Shown here one piece after another: positions 48,091-61,770 of a stretch of DNA of 64,000 nucleotides. Source of the DNA: Glossina fuscipes. Its lineage: Eukaryota; Arthropoda; Insecta; Diptera; Glossinidae. The position numbers and the translations under genes are program-made. Each line of letters starts with the position of its first letter. Position 1 is the stretch's first letter. The notes beneath the pieces were generated by a model. That model did no database searches. It was not told the origin of the DNA and saw nothing but the letters and a program-made list of their open reading frames with translations. The stretch spans positions 1,807,155-1,871,154 of the forward strand of contig NW_023998517.1 of assembly GCF_014805625.2 (NCBI RefSeq). The letters are read 5' to 3'.

Positions 48091-49761
48091 ATTCTCTCTA
48101 TCCCTGTTCCCAAAGCTTCTTATTTATGTTCGCATTCACTCGAAAAGTTTTGCTTAACATGAAATTCTTTTGCAAATTTATATTTGTTCATCCAACTAAC
48201 TATCTGTCGTTGTCGTTGTTGTTGCCCATGTTTTATTCATTTATGTACATTTAATATATAAGTAAGACGAAATGAAATATATATTTATATGTGTGTGTGT
48301 GTGTGTGTATACAAATAAACACCAAAGCACATATGTATAAAAGTGTGTTTTTCTTTTTTCATATGTGTTTTTCAAGTTTTTTTCAAATAATCAAAAGCAA
48401 AAAAAGGACGAGTATAAAGAAAAGAAAGGATATGATATTTTGGAGCTAAAATTTATTATGCATATATATATATATACATATATATATGTATATATCTACA
48501 CTTAAGGTTTAACTCGAACCAAAGATTATAAAATTTGCAAAATTTTTAAAGAACTAATTCCTCAGTGTCCGCGAACTTTGACTTGGTAGTCGTGGCTCTC
48601 ACCCACTACTGCTACTCGGCTACTCATGACGATTTGATATATTTTGACAGTATATTGTGAACAGGGTGTCATTGTCAGTAGCTGTAAACATATTTTCTAA
48701 CGCGGATTAAATAGATCGAACGATAAATTTCTTTTTTATTATTCACTACTTTGGGTGCGGACGTGTTTCTCATTTTTAGACGCATAAAACGCTGATTATT
48801 TTAATTAGACGCCACACAGACAGACACATTAAATTGTGCACCAATACAAGTGTGTGGATCGGTTGTTATTTGAATTGGTCTAATCACGTTTGTCTCTCTT
48901 TGTCTATTTTATCTGTCGCACGGTTCGGCCCTCTTGGTATGCGTCACAAATTAACACCTGATTCCGCTAAGGTCAACAATTATGTTTCCTTGCTTTGAAA
49001 AATAACACAATCTAGGCAAGTGTACTGAGTCCCGGTTTTCTTAAACTAGAACGCATTAAAAAACCAGATAGGTTCACGGGTTTCTCCTCAAAAATTTGCT
49101 AATATAGACTTAAAGGCTTATAATAGGGTCCGTGCTGGACATAGAATTTCCAAGGTACTGTTTAGGCGGAATTTTTTATTTTAGAGGTTAAGCGATTTTT
49201 TCATTTAATCTTTGAAGAAATTCATGTTTACTTACACGCATCTATTAGTTATGCTACGACATTATCAAGCAAAGTAAGAATAAGGAGAATCTTTGTATGA
49301 AAATTTGTAATTCTATACAATTTTTACGACTTTCAATGATTTTCCGTATGCGTGCCTGGAATAGATTTGGCTGACAGTTGAACTATAATTTATACTAAAA
49401 TACTTTATATTCGAGAGCCAGCAATAAATATTATACATAATATATGTACATAAACGTTATACTGATATTAAGGAGCTAAAGGAGACCCTCAATCCCCCGT
49501 CCCTCCTTACTCTCCTCCGCGAATACATTGCAAATGCGAAGCCTGGAATCGCTTAAGAAACGATTATGCAAAGCTTCCTATTAAAATGTATAGTAAAAGG
49601 AGTTTGCTTTGGCACATGCTCAACGATTAAATGTATGTATGCGTATATAAATAAAGTTTTTCATTTTCTTACCTGTTCCACGAACCGAGTGGTATTTCTC
49701 AGTTGAAAGCTAATTGCTAAAGCTAATTAATTTATTATGGCTTTTATGAGCAATGAAGTAA

Positions 49762-49781
49762 GGAAAGAAAGAAAGAAAGAC
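49762..49781. repeat. Microsatellite (GAAA)n
   Basis: Short perfect tetranucleotide run. Confidence 0.9.
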
Positions 49782-50914
49782 TCGATCCAAATTAAAAACC
49801 AATTAACGTGTATAGAGTTTGTGTGTTGTTTGTGTGTTAAAAGCAAATTATACTACTTTGTTCGCGGATTCGCGATCGATTGCAATTAATTTTATACAAA
49901 TAAATTTTTCTTAATATAAATTTGTTTTACGTTAAATTTAAAATGAAACCGAAATGCATCAAATCAAGTTAAACGTGACGTCCGGATAGTCACTGTTTTC
50001 GATTTAATTAATTTGCATTTTATTTTACTTTTTAAACACCTTTCTGAAAGGTATTAATGAGCGAGACAGATTCGTGATTATTTGACGAGTGAATCAAACT
50101 TTTGTTATTTTATGCTATAATCAAAGCTTTTTTCCTGTATTTTAAATATTTTTCTGTTCATTCAAGAATAAAATAAAATTCCACTTGAAACGAACAGAGT
50201 ACGCGTCAGTTTTATTTCAACTCACTAGAAACGTGTACTTCACTACTTCTTACAGCTGCTTTTCTTAAACAAGGCGCAATAATTTGGAACATTTGTTCGA
50301 TTTCCGCTGAGCGCAAAGCAACAAAAATCACGTTTCCAAGCTGTAAAGTTAAAATCAAAGTCAAACATTCCAGCCATGTCCATGAGTGTTGGGCTTTTGC
50401 TTAGGCAATACTCAAGATATTATCTTTTCGCTCTCTAAACGCGAAATAAATCACATTCTAGTGATGTTCACGAGGCTCGCCGTAATTATTGTCAAATTAA
50501 TCGTACGATCCGAAAGCATTCGCTCTTGTGGATTCCATTTTATTTATTTTTTTTGTATCAACCACCGTATTATGAGAGGTATATTCATTTTGTAAAAACG
50601 TTCATAACGGCAAGAAGGAAACTTTAGAGCTTGACCAGCATCAAATTCTGAATCGATTTTAAAACACATTCCTCCGCCTATCTCTTGTAAGCATTTTCCT
50701 GTACCCACCGAAACTAAGGCATTTACGTTTAAATTTTGCAGAAACATAGGAAATTCTTACTCATAGCCTAATACTGAAATCGGATCAAATCGGTCGAAAG
50801 ACGCACCTACAGTAGCACTGAGAACACCTGTGCTTTTCAAAAGTAATAAAAAATTGTTGTCTCTGCTCGTTGCTTGTAGCGGATAAATTTATAAAAATTT
50901 TAACGTATAAAAAA

Positions 50915-51330
50915 TGGTAAAAATTGACCACGCCCACCACTGCCACTACTATTACAGAGTATGAAAATTTAATTTTCCTTTTACGACATCTTTATAATTG
51001 CGCGGAATCAATCTTCAAAGGTTCAGAATTTCAAACTCGGAATGCACCAAAGCACATCCATCTGTTGGTCTGCTGAAGTGTGTAGTTCCTGTGGTAAATA
51101 TTCTACAGATTTGCAAGGGAATTTGAAAATTACCCAAACCGGTCAACGTCTACACACCTGTACAACAAAAACTATGGAGATCGCTCTCCAGTACAACACC
51201 AGATAAGATAAACGAAGTACATTTTCACTTTTATTTTGCAAATGGAAAAAATCAGCCGCACCCACCCAATATCACGGATGTACGGAATATGAAAATTTAC
51301 TTATTTTCCTTATTTTTAGTGGATGATTAG
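50915..51330. repeat. Fragments of a CCACGCCCAC-type dispersed repeat
   Basis: Two short blocks, GACCACGCCCACCACTGCCA near 50930 and CAGCCGCACCCACCCAATAT near 51253, are each followed by similar text: GAGTATGAAAATTTAATTTT and GAATATGAAAATTTACTTAT. The paired pattern at a spacing of about 320 bases suggests a duplicated fragment of a dispersed repeat. Confidence 0.4.
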
Positions 51331-52656
51331 TATAAAGAGATTCGGTCACGACAGAATATAATTTTTTTATTTGTTTCATTACATAATTTCCATGTAAAAA
51401 TTCTTGACATTTTTTTTTTTTTTCAGACGCAATTACTTTTGTGAATTGCATCTTTTCTCTCTAGCCAGCGTATACGCCCAAGGAAACAAGAAGATCCTTG
51501 TTGCTTTAGTCACTGCTTTTGGATGCGGTAAATCGTCTACATTTCCAAATGCATTTCCAAAATGGAAGCGTTCGATGCTGCTGATCACTGTGAGGAAACG
51601 CTTTAAGCACTGAATTATCATTTCTTCTAAAAAATGTATATGAACGACAATAAATTCAGCCTTTGGAAGTGCAATCAAAAAGCCTAGCGACGGTGTTTTG
51701 TGATCTTATAACGGAAACCTGTGACATTTTTCCCTAATCAAATTATACTTTTTAAAAAAATTTAATAATAACTTGCTTCAAGTAAGGTTACATGTAAGTA
51801 GCACGTACTCCTATAAAATAGTTTGTTGTAATGTTTGCGATGATGAATAGGAGGCTTTTTTACATATATGTTGAATATTGATTTTCTTTCCACCTTTTTT
51901 TTTTTTTTTATCAAACAAAAAACCGCTGCTCATAAATCTGTCAGTGAAATACAAAAAAAAAAAAAAAAAAAAAAATAGAAAAATCAAAAAACAAGTCAAC
52001 TATCAGTTGTTGAAAAAATATTAAAATTATAGAATTAACATAAAAACAAAGATCATGTTTATATCAAACAACATTCATACCCACATATATATATGTACAT
52101 GTATATAACCATCTGCATAATGATTAAAAAAAATATCTGCTATGTAGAGAGATGGCAGAACGTAAGACTATCTGTCCTATCATGGTCGTATCTTTCGCGC
52201 AACAATTTTAAACAAACGAAAAAAAAAAAGAAAGAAAGAGGAAAACAAAGAAATGTCATAAATTATATATATATGCTTGTTCTTCAATTTGTATATATGT
52301 ATGTACATGCACACATGGGTATTAATAGTGATAGTAAATTTTTTGGAAGCCTTCACAATTCAAGCAACATACTGTATTATTATTATCAAAAATCTCTCGG
52401 TTCATTGTCGTTATCTTTTCCCAATAATTCAATAATGTCTGCTTATTGTTTGCTCTAAAAATGACCAATGGCGATAAAATGCCTCAAGTACGTGTAGTGC
52501 ATTTGCATTTGTGGTTTGTTTACATTCTAAGTAAAATATTTCATATGCAATCGAGATTTTTTTTTTTCTTCGTACACTTAAAGAAGATCAAGTATACAAC
52601 AAAATGGAAATCTACTTAGCATTGCAATTGCATTCACACTTCAGACTTAAGATGTT

Positions 52657-52678
52657 TTTCTTCTTCTTCTTCTTCTTT
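52657..52678. repeat. Microsatellite (TTC)n
   Basis: Seven TTC units. Confidence 0.9.
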
Positions 52679-52993
52679 GTTTATTTTAATGATCATAAAA
52701 CTTATTATGAAATTTTTCCAAAATTTTCCCTCGACTTTTGTTGTTGATTGAAAATGAAAATACCACGCGCAACCAATAAGAGAACCAATCAATATACAAA
52801 TTTTTATACAAACAAATTTATAAATGTCTTCAGATGACGAAAGATTATACTCATTCAGTGCATGAATATAGTTAGTGTTAGTGTTTAGACCTTATGGAAA
52901 TGGTCTTTGTCAAGGACTGACTTTTTCTTCTTTACATTATCGCAGAAGAAATACGAATAGAATAGAAATGAGGAATAATTGTGGTTTATATGG

Positions 52994-53016
52994 TTTTTTT
53001 TTTTTTTTTTTTTTTT
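52994..53016. repeat. Poly-T, about 23 bases
   Basis: Uninterrupted T-run. Confidence 0.95.
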
Positions 53017-53214
53017 CTGGTCAAAATGATAATGGATATGATATATATGTTATTATGAACGCTCGAATTCGATAAATGTAATCTCTCTCAGCGATTTTAC
53101 GAATTGTTATTCGTCTATTTGCATCAGCGAAGCAATAACAATGCAGCCATTTGTAGCAAGGGAATAAGCAAGATGGGGATGTTTGCCCATTTCACTCTGA
53201 TGCTGGTAGATATG

Positions 53215-53345
53215 TAATATTCCGTGAATTTGGTGGCCAACACCCAAAAGCATAAATATATTTTCGATCAACTCGAAGCGATTTTAACCTGATTTGTCCA
53301 TCCGTCCGACGGTCGTCATAGTTTCCTTAGTATAAAAATTTAAGT
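53215..53345 (+). repeat. Dispersed fly repeat fragment with CCATCCGTCCG block
   Basis: Holds GAATTTGGTGGCCAACACCC, then ATATATTTTCGATCAACTCG, then GTCCATCCGTCCGACGG. This order resembles dispersed non-coding repeats of flies in which a GTCCGTCCGT run follows a TCGAT-containing block. It is a different family from the 12.1 and 18.4 kb copies. Confidence 0.4.
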
Positions 53346-55695
53346 TGACGAAGGTATTCTTTAAAATGAATCAAAGCGCGTTCGAAACACGGATTATATA
53401 ATCACAAAAGCCACATGTAAGCTCCTTGCCTTCTTTAAATTTTATAAGATCCCTGGATATTACTGGATATTAAAGACGATATATAGTAGCTCACTTTCAC
53501 ATGCTGCCTTAGGGTGGCGGCAATAAAAAATTGTGCTTTTAACCATTTGAAGGAATTTTTATAATATTTAAAATAAACTCATTTATTCCCAACCGCTATC
53601 CAATGCCCAGACGCCATATATAAAAAAATTAAAAACAAAAAAAAAATAAATAAAAAGAAAGAGATAAGAGAAAGAATGCAGACATTTTGTCTGGTCTCAA
53701 GTGGTTTGAAGTTATTTTCACATGATTTCAAAAACCAAATAAATAGCTAAAAAACGAGGTCTGAATATATAAGTAAATCATAAAATATCATATATCTATT
53801 TACGTACATATGTGTATACGCATAATAATATACATAACCAAATTTTTTACTTATTCTCGAAGATATATGCGCGCTGATACGAAAAAACAAGTGGAAATAA
53901 AAATTCGAAATTTTTCTTACAATCGATATCATATTAAAATTACTGAAGCGTCTACTAGAGCGCTTGTTTCATTTTCGAACTTATCAAAACATTTCAATAT
54001 TTCACTTGAAAAAGCCGGATCTCTTTTTATTCCTATCAATATACACAAATCGTACATAAATATGTATATAGCACTCACCACAATCATCATCTTCTTCTTC
54101 ATGCTTACAAAAAAATCGGTATTCATTGTATGTTTATACTCAATTTCATATTCGATACTACTCGAAGGCATGTTAATTCTGTTGGTTCGTTTGAGACAGA
54201 AAAAATAAGGAAGAGAGACTCGATGGGAAAGGTAGGAAAGGAATCAATTCAATTCAAAAAATTGCAAAAGAAAGTTCTCCCCCTGGCCCAGGCAGTGTCA
54301 ATGGCACGACATGCAAAGATCGAGATGAATGTCTATTGTTTTTATATTCCATTGCAAGGAGAAAAAATCTAATACGAATAAAATAATGATAATAATACTA
54401 TAAATAACCGACTTTTTTTAACCCATTTGACCCTTGCAACTTTTCGTTTCACCTATGCACATATACGTGCGCATTACCTCCACACATATGTACATATGTA
54501 TAAATCTAGGCTTTGCTGTAGAATACAATCGACATAGCAGCAGCATGTCTTTCTATAGAGAGACCAGATCGGGCGCCGAAGATTCGTCTAAAGGGATTGT
54601 ACATATACGGCATTTAGTTCATTTGTTTGCCTTAAAGTCTTGATTTAATTGGCTGTTTCTTCTTTCTCAAGTCAACACATGTGTATGTGTGTGTGTGTGT
54701 GTGTACGTTTCTTATGCTTACCTATATGCACGCTATTGTAATTCTACACGCAAACATAACGCATTTATCACTACAACAAAGTATTCTAATTTATATTTAA
54801 CTTGTCCCTCCCTCCTCTTCTTATCTTTGGCAATAAATAAAAAAGTTAAAATTCTTCCCAAATATTTGAAAACATAAGTCAAGTGTTACTACTTTTATGT
54901 AATGTTTATATTATTGCGTGATTCTATCACGTAGTTAAGAAACTATTAATCCTTATTTTACTATCCTGCATCAAATCCATTGTCGATTTCATTCTCTTTT
55001 AAAACCATCTATCCACCATCATCATATCAGTGTCGAATGTCAAAAAGAAAAAAAAAAATGAAAAAAAGATTAGGATTAAAAATTTCCCATCCTTTTCGTC
55101 TAGGATCCACCAAAAGTAAGCTGCAAAGCTATGAAATTTGAATAATTTCGAGGAAAAGGAAATTCATGACATTGCGACTAAAGAGAGAATATCATATTCT
55201 GCTAGGTTTTTAAAGAGTGAGAACAAATTTCAAAGGAAAAGAATCCTCGTAGAACTGAAACCGCAGTTATCAGTTCCAAAAATAATCTTCAACCAATTCC
55301 TAGAATTATTAGACACCAACTTTGACCTTCAACGAGTAGACCTGAAGCAAATGGCTCCTCGAACAAAATGCAGCAAAAGGAGTGAATGCATCTTTAAAAA
55401 AAAAAAATCCTATTTCTGTCCGCCTTAGGGGGGAACCATCGCTACTAGCTCCATTTTAATGTTGCCCTGGCTAGGCTCTCAAATGAAAACAATCTGCAGG
55501 TTTCCCAAACGCAGACAAAGAGTTCTGCAACCACATATGAATGGATCAGAGATGATTTTACCTCAATACATCAATAATACATACACTTTCTTCTCGTGCC
55601 TCTTGCGAACATGTACGAGTGTCGTAAAAGGAAAAACAAAGTTATGGCTATCATAACTTTTGACCAACTAACGTTAACTAGTAAATAAGGGTGCA

Positions 55696-56057
55696 TACCG
55701 TATTTTTCAGACTATAAGACGCACTTCGAATTTATTAAATGATTTTTAGAAAAATATATTTTTAAATATCACTTTCGAATCAAAATTTTTTATTTGATGT
55801 TAACATAACTCGTACTAGCAATATTTAGTTCATCGCCCTGTCTCGGAACTATGACTCGTCTCGTCAACGCAACCGGTCGTAATGCTTTCCCCTCGACCGT
55901 TGTTGTCGTACCTCACCTCACGCGGCTCAATTTTAGAGACAAATTATTGAGAAAACATTTTTATGTTACCCTCGGACCGGACCGTAAACACGCATCCAAA
56001 ATTTAAATCGATTTTTCTGTGTAAAAAGGTGCGCCCTAGCGTATACTTTTTAGGCCA
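55696..56057. mobile_element. Probable non-autonomous DNA transposon (MITE), about 360 bp
   Basis: The left end reads TACCGTATTTTTCAGAC followed by ATAAGACGCAC. The right end reads GGTGCGCCCTA followed by a T-run, which is an imperfect reverse complement of the left end. This resembles a small element known from many animal genomes whose ends read CCGTATTTTTCGGACTATAAGACGCACC. Inside the ends are AT-rich subterminal zones (55735-55800 and 56000-56025). The core at about 55830-55935 is richer in G and C. No transposase frame is present. The ends are diverged, so the copy looks old. I infer a two-base TA target site but cannot prove it; the exact right border is uncertain by several bases. Confidence 0.55.
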
Positions 56058-56149
56058 TTAATTAATTACAATAAAACAAATATGAATCAATAATAGCAAT
56101 AATTTTGGGAGGGACATGGCCGGCAAATAATTAATACCACGTTTCTTCA

Positions 56150-56169
56150 TTTTTTTTTTTTTTTTTTTT
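56150..56169. repeat. Poly-T, 20 bases
   Basis: Uninterrupted T-run about 290 bases before gap 2. Confidence 0.95.
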
Positions 56170-56457
56170 GTAAACCACGTTATGTGATAGTGTAACATAA
56201 TTGATGAATGCTTTGAATGAGTAAAAGACATTTAAGTTTAAGTTGCGCTTCATCGAGTCCACTATGAAAGTTCAAATCTAAACAATCTTCCAAGCCTCTT
56301 GGATTAACGGTAAGATAATGTTGCACAATGTTTCCTTTGCCGTCGGAGAATAAAACACGAAGCTCGTAGCTTTTTCGAAATATACGTATAGCGTTAGAAA
56401 GATGTAACAAACTCAATTCTCGCTCATTATAATAAACAAGAAATATAAATAAATAAA

Positions 56458-56557
56458 NNNNNNNNNNNNNNNNNNNNNNNNNNNNNNNNNNNNNNNNNNN
56501 NNNNNNNNNNNNNNNNNNNNNNNNNNNNNNNNNNNNNNNNNNNNNNNNNNNNNNNNN
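56458..56557. other. Assembly gap, 100 N
   Basis: Exactly 100 N, the usual length for a gap of unknown size. The left flank is AT-rich (AAATAAATAAA). Confidence 1.
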
Positions 56558-56785
56558 TGCATAAACGCGCACCAAGAAGTGCATTCGTGAACATTTGTAT
56601 TCTTATCAAATATCCTTTAAAAGCATTTTTGAAACTCGTTTACTTGCAATAACAAAATAACATTAAATAACACTTGTCGCGACGACAACAGTCAGCAAAG
56701 AAAATGTCTTTAAAAGGCCAGTTAACTGGTTGATGGGCTATACTTGATTGACTGGCAAAAAAAGACACAAATGCTATTCGGGATC

Positions 56786-56871
56786 TGCCTGCCTGCCTTC
56801 CTACCTGTCTGCCTGCGTGCCATCATCATTGGCCAGAGAACTGATGATGATAATGATGATGATGATGATAC
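56786..56871. repeat. (TGCC)n then (GAT)n tracts
   Basis: TGCCTGCC with TTCC and TGTC variants at 56786-56821, then ATCATCATT and GATGATGATAATGATGATGA at 56822-56871. Confidence 0.9.
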
Positions 56872-58303
56872 CTTCACTAACGTTGGCAATCAAATAAATT
56901 TTCAAATTTATGACGTTTAAGAAGCATTAAAAAATGGTCGAAAAGAGAAGAAAACAAAAGGGAAAAAAAATTATGCAAAATGCCTTAGTTGTTACCTTAC
57001 TTTGCTTACTTGGCGTTGTGGGGAAGCTTAAAGCCCAACTGAATACACTTTTGTATAATTTTTGTATAAAATTTACAAATTTATTATTAAGCAAAACCTT
57101 CAATTTAATAAGTTAACGACAATTCAAGTCGTCAAGTTGAGATGAGTTGAGAAATTAAGTGATTTATTATAGTCTAAGACACACCACCACAGTACAGCAG
57201 AGTGTGTGTTTATAGAAAGGAAGACAAAACTAAAAATCATTTAAGATTACTATCGATTTTTGTTATTATTATCTATCTATAATAAGAAGTATACAAAAAT
57301 TGAAGAACGTATAAAATTAGTAAAAAGCAGCAGCTAACAACACAGCTAACGCCCTAAAATATATGCATTTATGTGTGTACATAGCAGGCAGCCATAGGAG
57401 GAGGCAGGATCTTATGTACATCATGCTTTTGCAAATGCCAAAGCTGCAAGAACCTCAACAAAGTAAATATGAAATCCTTGCGAAATAGCTTTTCCTTCTG
57501 CAAATTTTTTTTTGCTCATCTACCATTCCTCCATCCGATTCCTTTCATATTTCATACGCTCTTCTTGTTTCGAAAAATGTGAATAAATCTTTTAGAAATT
57601 TATTATTAGGAATTTTTACTCACAATTTCCTCATATTCATCGCATTTAGCTTGAACACGAACCCAAATGCCCAGTGGCCCTCTTATAGAGAAACTTGTAA
57701 GCTTACATTTCATTATTTAACCGCCAGAGTGCACCACTGCACAAACAACAACAATTTACTTACAAAAATTCCCTTTTACACACCCATGTACATACATAGG
57801 CACACACATAAATTTTTTTTTTTTTTTTTTGCTCTCTGACTTGTGTGGACCATTATCAAGAACTGGTTTCTATTACTTACAATAACAAAGTATGAATAAT
57901 AATCGCAGGCAGCCATTCGTTGTGCGTATGGCGGTAGAGCAGAAGGCCATAGCTACGAGCAACCATATTGAAATTGTAACTGTGGTAATGCCGCCATGCG
58001 CGCGCACATTTCATATATGAGCAAAAGAAAATCACCGATGATTATTGGTGTGGTTTCAGTACAATCTCTTTTTGCTCATGAGTGTGTGTGTGCGTGCTTA
58101 TGAATGCATGTGCCTGCCAGATTAGACGATATAAAATCGATTTGCAACGGAAATCTCGAATACATTTTTCGTATATTTTGTATAAATTTTGTTATTGCAT
58201 TTGATTCTCTTTACTTTTTCAAAACTTGTTATCGAACGTAACGTCCGCTACAGCAAGACAGTTCTTATATTTGCCAACACTTTGTAAACAGACGTTGGAA
58301 GAC

Positions 58304-58335
58304 TGTCTCTCTCTTTCTCTCTCTCTCTTTCTCTC
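58304..58335. repeat. Microsatellite (CT)n
   Basis: CT run with TTTCT interruptions. Confidence 0.95.
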
Positions 58336-59691
58336 AAGTCTAACAATTGCATCGAGTTTAAACGTCTAGAACGTTGTTAGAACCTTCACTTCACGTAATA
58401 CCGTGCATTTTTTAAGCACACTTCAGCGAGCCCTAGAAACTATTTAACCAAGAGTAAAACTGGCTTGACGTAGTTTGACGTATCATTGTGTAGGGAAGCG
58501 AGAGAGTAATATATAAATGAATAAATGAAGCGAACGAGTGAAAAGCAAATTTTCTAGGAGATCTATATAGCTACCTAGCTTCAGTTGCATTAAGAACTCC
58601 ATTGTAATGTTAGCACTAGTACAAAATGAGACATCAAATGTTCAAAGACATTTATCTAAGCCTAGCTTTTTGGCATGATGATGGCACTCTGATGATACTC
58701 GAATGTCTGACAACTCTCACCAATCAAGCAGTTAAAGGTGAGCGACGGAACGTTCGCACAAAATTAACAAATAAATAAAACCTAAGATGTCTGCCGAAAA
58801 GTCTTAAGACATTCTAAAGCCCACGATGGAAGAGCAAACCGAATTGGCCGATAACTGAGGGCCGAAGCTCAGTCACACCCACTTTAGTTACAAGACTTAG
58901 GCAAGGGTGCAGTCGTAAGGTTACGACGGTAAGAACGACTGCTTTTAGGATTCAAATTGAAATTTTTTCATGGACTGGATAATAATAATAATCACACGTG
59001 ATTCTTCTCTCTATCCTCTTCTCTTGAATGGATAAACTCCATGGGCTGAACTCTACTTTTTTTGCAGTGAAGAAGTTTGCCATTTTTCCATGTCCATAAA
59101 CATTCCTTAAATCTTATTTCGATTATTCAACATACGCACAGATGAAGTGCACACCTACAAGCCCCTTCTTTTCTTGTTCTGATTTAATGCGTTTCACATA
59201 GATTCGTATTTAATTTGGACAAAACTCTAGAGAAAAGTCTAGACCAAGTTCACAAGTTCACATCTCACCCAAAAGCTATTGATTCGGACGATATTCGTTT
59301 GGACGCTTTCTTAGTAATATGAGAAATACAATTTTTCCTAGTGTTGTTGTACTCACCTCGTATGCTTCGTTATCTCTATTGGGAGATGTTTGGAAATTCT
59401 CGCTCAGTGGAGTTCTGCTTTCGCTTCAACTCTTTATTACGTCCGCCAAATGTTTTCAAGGCGGCTGGACAGATAACGTCCGCGACAGAGAAGTCTGAGG
59501 AGCTTCTTTTGATCTAATAATTAAAAAATGATAAATTGGTTAACAAGCGGCTGGAAAAATGCTTGACCTCGACCATTGCTCACCGTTATTCGGGTCGTTG
59601 AATGCCGTGGTCAGGAAAATCAAATTAAATTATTTCGCAAACAATATACAAAAAATAAAATGTAAGAAAAGACAGAGAAAAAACCCGAAAA

Positions 59692-59815
59692 AAGCTTTCT
59701 ATGCCTTCTATGATATGATGAGAAATATTTTTGCTTGAAATTGAGCCGACAAGAAAACTTTCCAGGCCTACTATGATAAGATGAGAAATATTTTTGATTG
59801 AAATTGAGACAAGTT
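59692..59815. repeat. Tandem duplication, 63-bp unit
   Basis: GATGAGAAATATTTTTG occurs at 59717 and 59780, each followed by a TTGAAATTGAG block and preceded by a CTATGATA block. The minus-strand frame therefore repeats KYFSSYH. Units differ at several positions. Confidence 0.85.
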
Positions 59816-60925
59816 GAAAATGCTGCAAAGTGTATTAAAGATAAAAATTGGTTTCTCTTGCATAACAGCGTACTCATGTCAGCGTGTTGTAGATTTGCTG
59901 ACTGACAAAACGAGAAGAACAGCGTATGATGGCCGACTGTCAAGTCAAATGATTCGCATAATCTGCTCATTTATAACAATGGTAGCGCTCATAATGAGTG
60001 ATCAGCAAAGGATTTCGGCTTTAATAGAAAAAAGAAAAGGGCGGTGAAATTTGTTGGTCAAGGAGCACTGAGCGAAGTATTGAAAAGTGCCTTAAATGTG
60101 CCGCGAAATGCTTGTTATTTCCATTCAACGACATTATACAGTTTATCGACCTGCAAGGTATTGTCCGTTGTGAGAAAGAGAGATAAAGAGTAGATTCAGA
60201 TCGGGTTTAGATTGAAATTTGTAGCGTTCGTACTAGATGGTGATTTAAAATTTAGAGACGGCAAAGCAAGCTGCCGAGACTATTTATTATGTATGTATGT
60301 AACATACATAGTGCGAAAGTATGGCCTTCAAGTATGCGATGGTGACATTGATTGATTGAAGTAAAGTTTAAGATTACTTTTGCTGACATTGAACTGTAAT
60401 ATTGTGGAATATTCTTATATTAAATATTGTCGTGTTCGATTACGGTGTACAAGTGTTCCGATAAGATCATAATTTCGCCCTTACAAAACTGCAGCATTTT
60501 CCTTGGAATAAATTGTAATGTGTTGTTTACCGGCGCCCATCGAGACATTTAAGAGATTGCACGATGGATTCGACTAAATACGTAAAAATTGCTCAACTAA
60601 TGTGTGTCAGTACCCGATGTATTGCTGATGAGACTTTAGGTTAGTCTTAGAGCAGCCTTGCGTTTTATTGCCACATGTCAGTCAAACTGGTATGTTTACT
60701 TACTTGTGGGTGATTGACCTACGCATCGCACCAATTTCTTTACTGCGACTTACAATCAAATGGTATTCGTGATGATTGTCTATGTTTCATTTGCATTGAT
60801 TTATGCGATATATCAGTGCAATCTGTTGTGAGCAAAAAGCTCAAGGTTATGTTTCAAAAAGAATATATCCTGCATTAGGCTGTATGAGTTATGGTTAAAG
60901 TAAATTGAACCTAAGTGCGCTAAAG

Positions 60926-60953
60926 TCGGACGGCCGGACGGACGGACGGACGA
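60926..60953. repeat. Tetranucleotide repeat (CGGA)n
   Basis: TCGGACGGCCGGACGGACGG and following units. The reverse complement, GTCCGTCCGTCC, is a hallmark of several dispersed fly repeats, so this may be the core of a minus-strand repeat copy whose flanks have decayed. Confidence 0.9.
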
Positions 60954-61731
60954 GCTCGTTCAGAAACTTTATTTAGAATTAGAAAGTGGATAGTTGATGG
61001 CTTCTGTTATAATATATGCAAGTGATACGAATGGACTGAGAAAAGTGATATACCTTCAATATTGTAGGTAATGGATACAAAATTTATTTTTATATATTTT
61101 TCTATTATTGTTTCGTTCATTTTATTATTCCTTGTCTTCTCTTAAGTTGTTGCTCCAAATGATTTATTATATGTCATAAAATTTATGGGTTATTAAAGAA
61201 ATAATTAGTTGTTAATATACTATAACAACATTTAACGACCTATAAAAATGACACTGGTGACGTTATAAAAAAAAACAAAAAATTACCAAACCACTTATAC
61301 CTTTAAAGACGAGCGTCAACGAGTAAGTAAGTGGCTGTCGCTGTTTATAGGAAAGAAAGTCAAAGTCAACAAAACGCTAAACAGCATAACAACAATTCGA
61401 AACGAAACATAATATTCGCATATAAAAAAGTGTTTACGAGCTTTAGGTGAGCACTTAATGGGAAATGCCGTGGATAAGTTTGAAAATCAAACGAGCGGAC
61501 GGAAGAAGCGGAGTAAATAGCTGACTAAACACATATGAATAAATCAATAAGATGTTTACGAATATAAATCAGTCGGTTCTTTACGCGCTCAACTGTTAAC
61601 CCTTTTTCTTATTGGTCATAAAAGACGTGTTGATTACCTCAATTAAATCGTATACTTTGAATGTAACAGAGATTAGCAAACAAAAGATGTCTCAATGAGT
61701 TCTCCTTTTCCTTGTCACTTCTTCCCTCGCG

Positions 61732-61770
61732 CCTCTCCTCTCCCTCTCGCTCTCTCTTTCTCTATCTCTT
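61732..61770. repeat. Microsatellite (CT)n, CCTCTC-rich
   Basis: CGCCTCTCCTCTCCCTCTCG grading to CTCTCTTTCTC. Confidence 0.9.

Larger units (their letters stand above)
47098..50914. other. No gene supported
   Basis: The minus-strand frame at 47168-47380 carries an amphipathic stretch (EKLLKKTLKILFRQLFKHGK) and ends near a GTATGT; it may be an upstream exon of the candidate gene or chance. The minus-strand frame at 50544-50747 is protein-like but unrecognised. The rest is AT-rich. Confidence 0.4.
51331..55695. other. No gene supported
   Basis: Frames of 60-132 codons occur (51404-51613, 53810-54208), none recognised. The sequence otherwise holds poly-T/poly-A runs and GT and TTC microsatellites. 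Confidence 0.4.
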
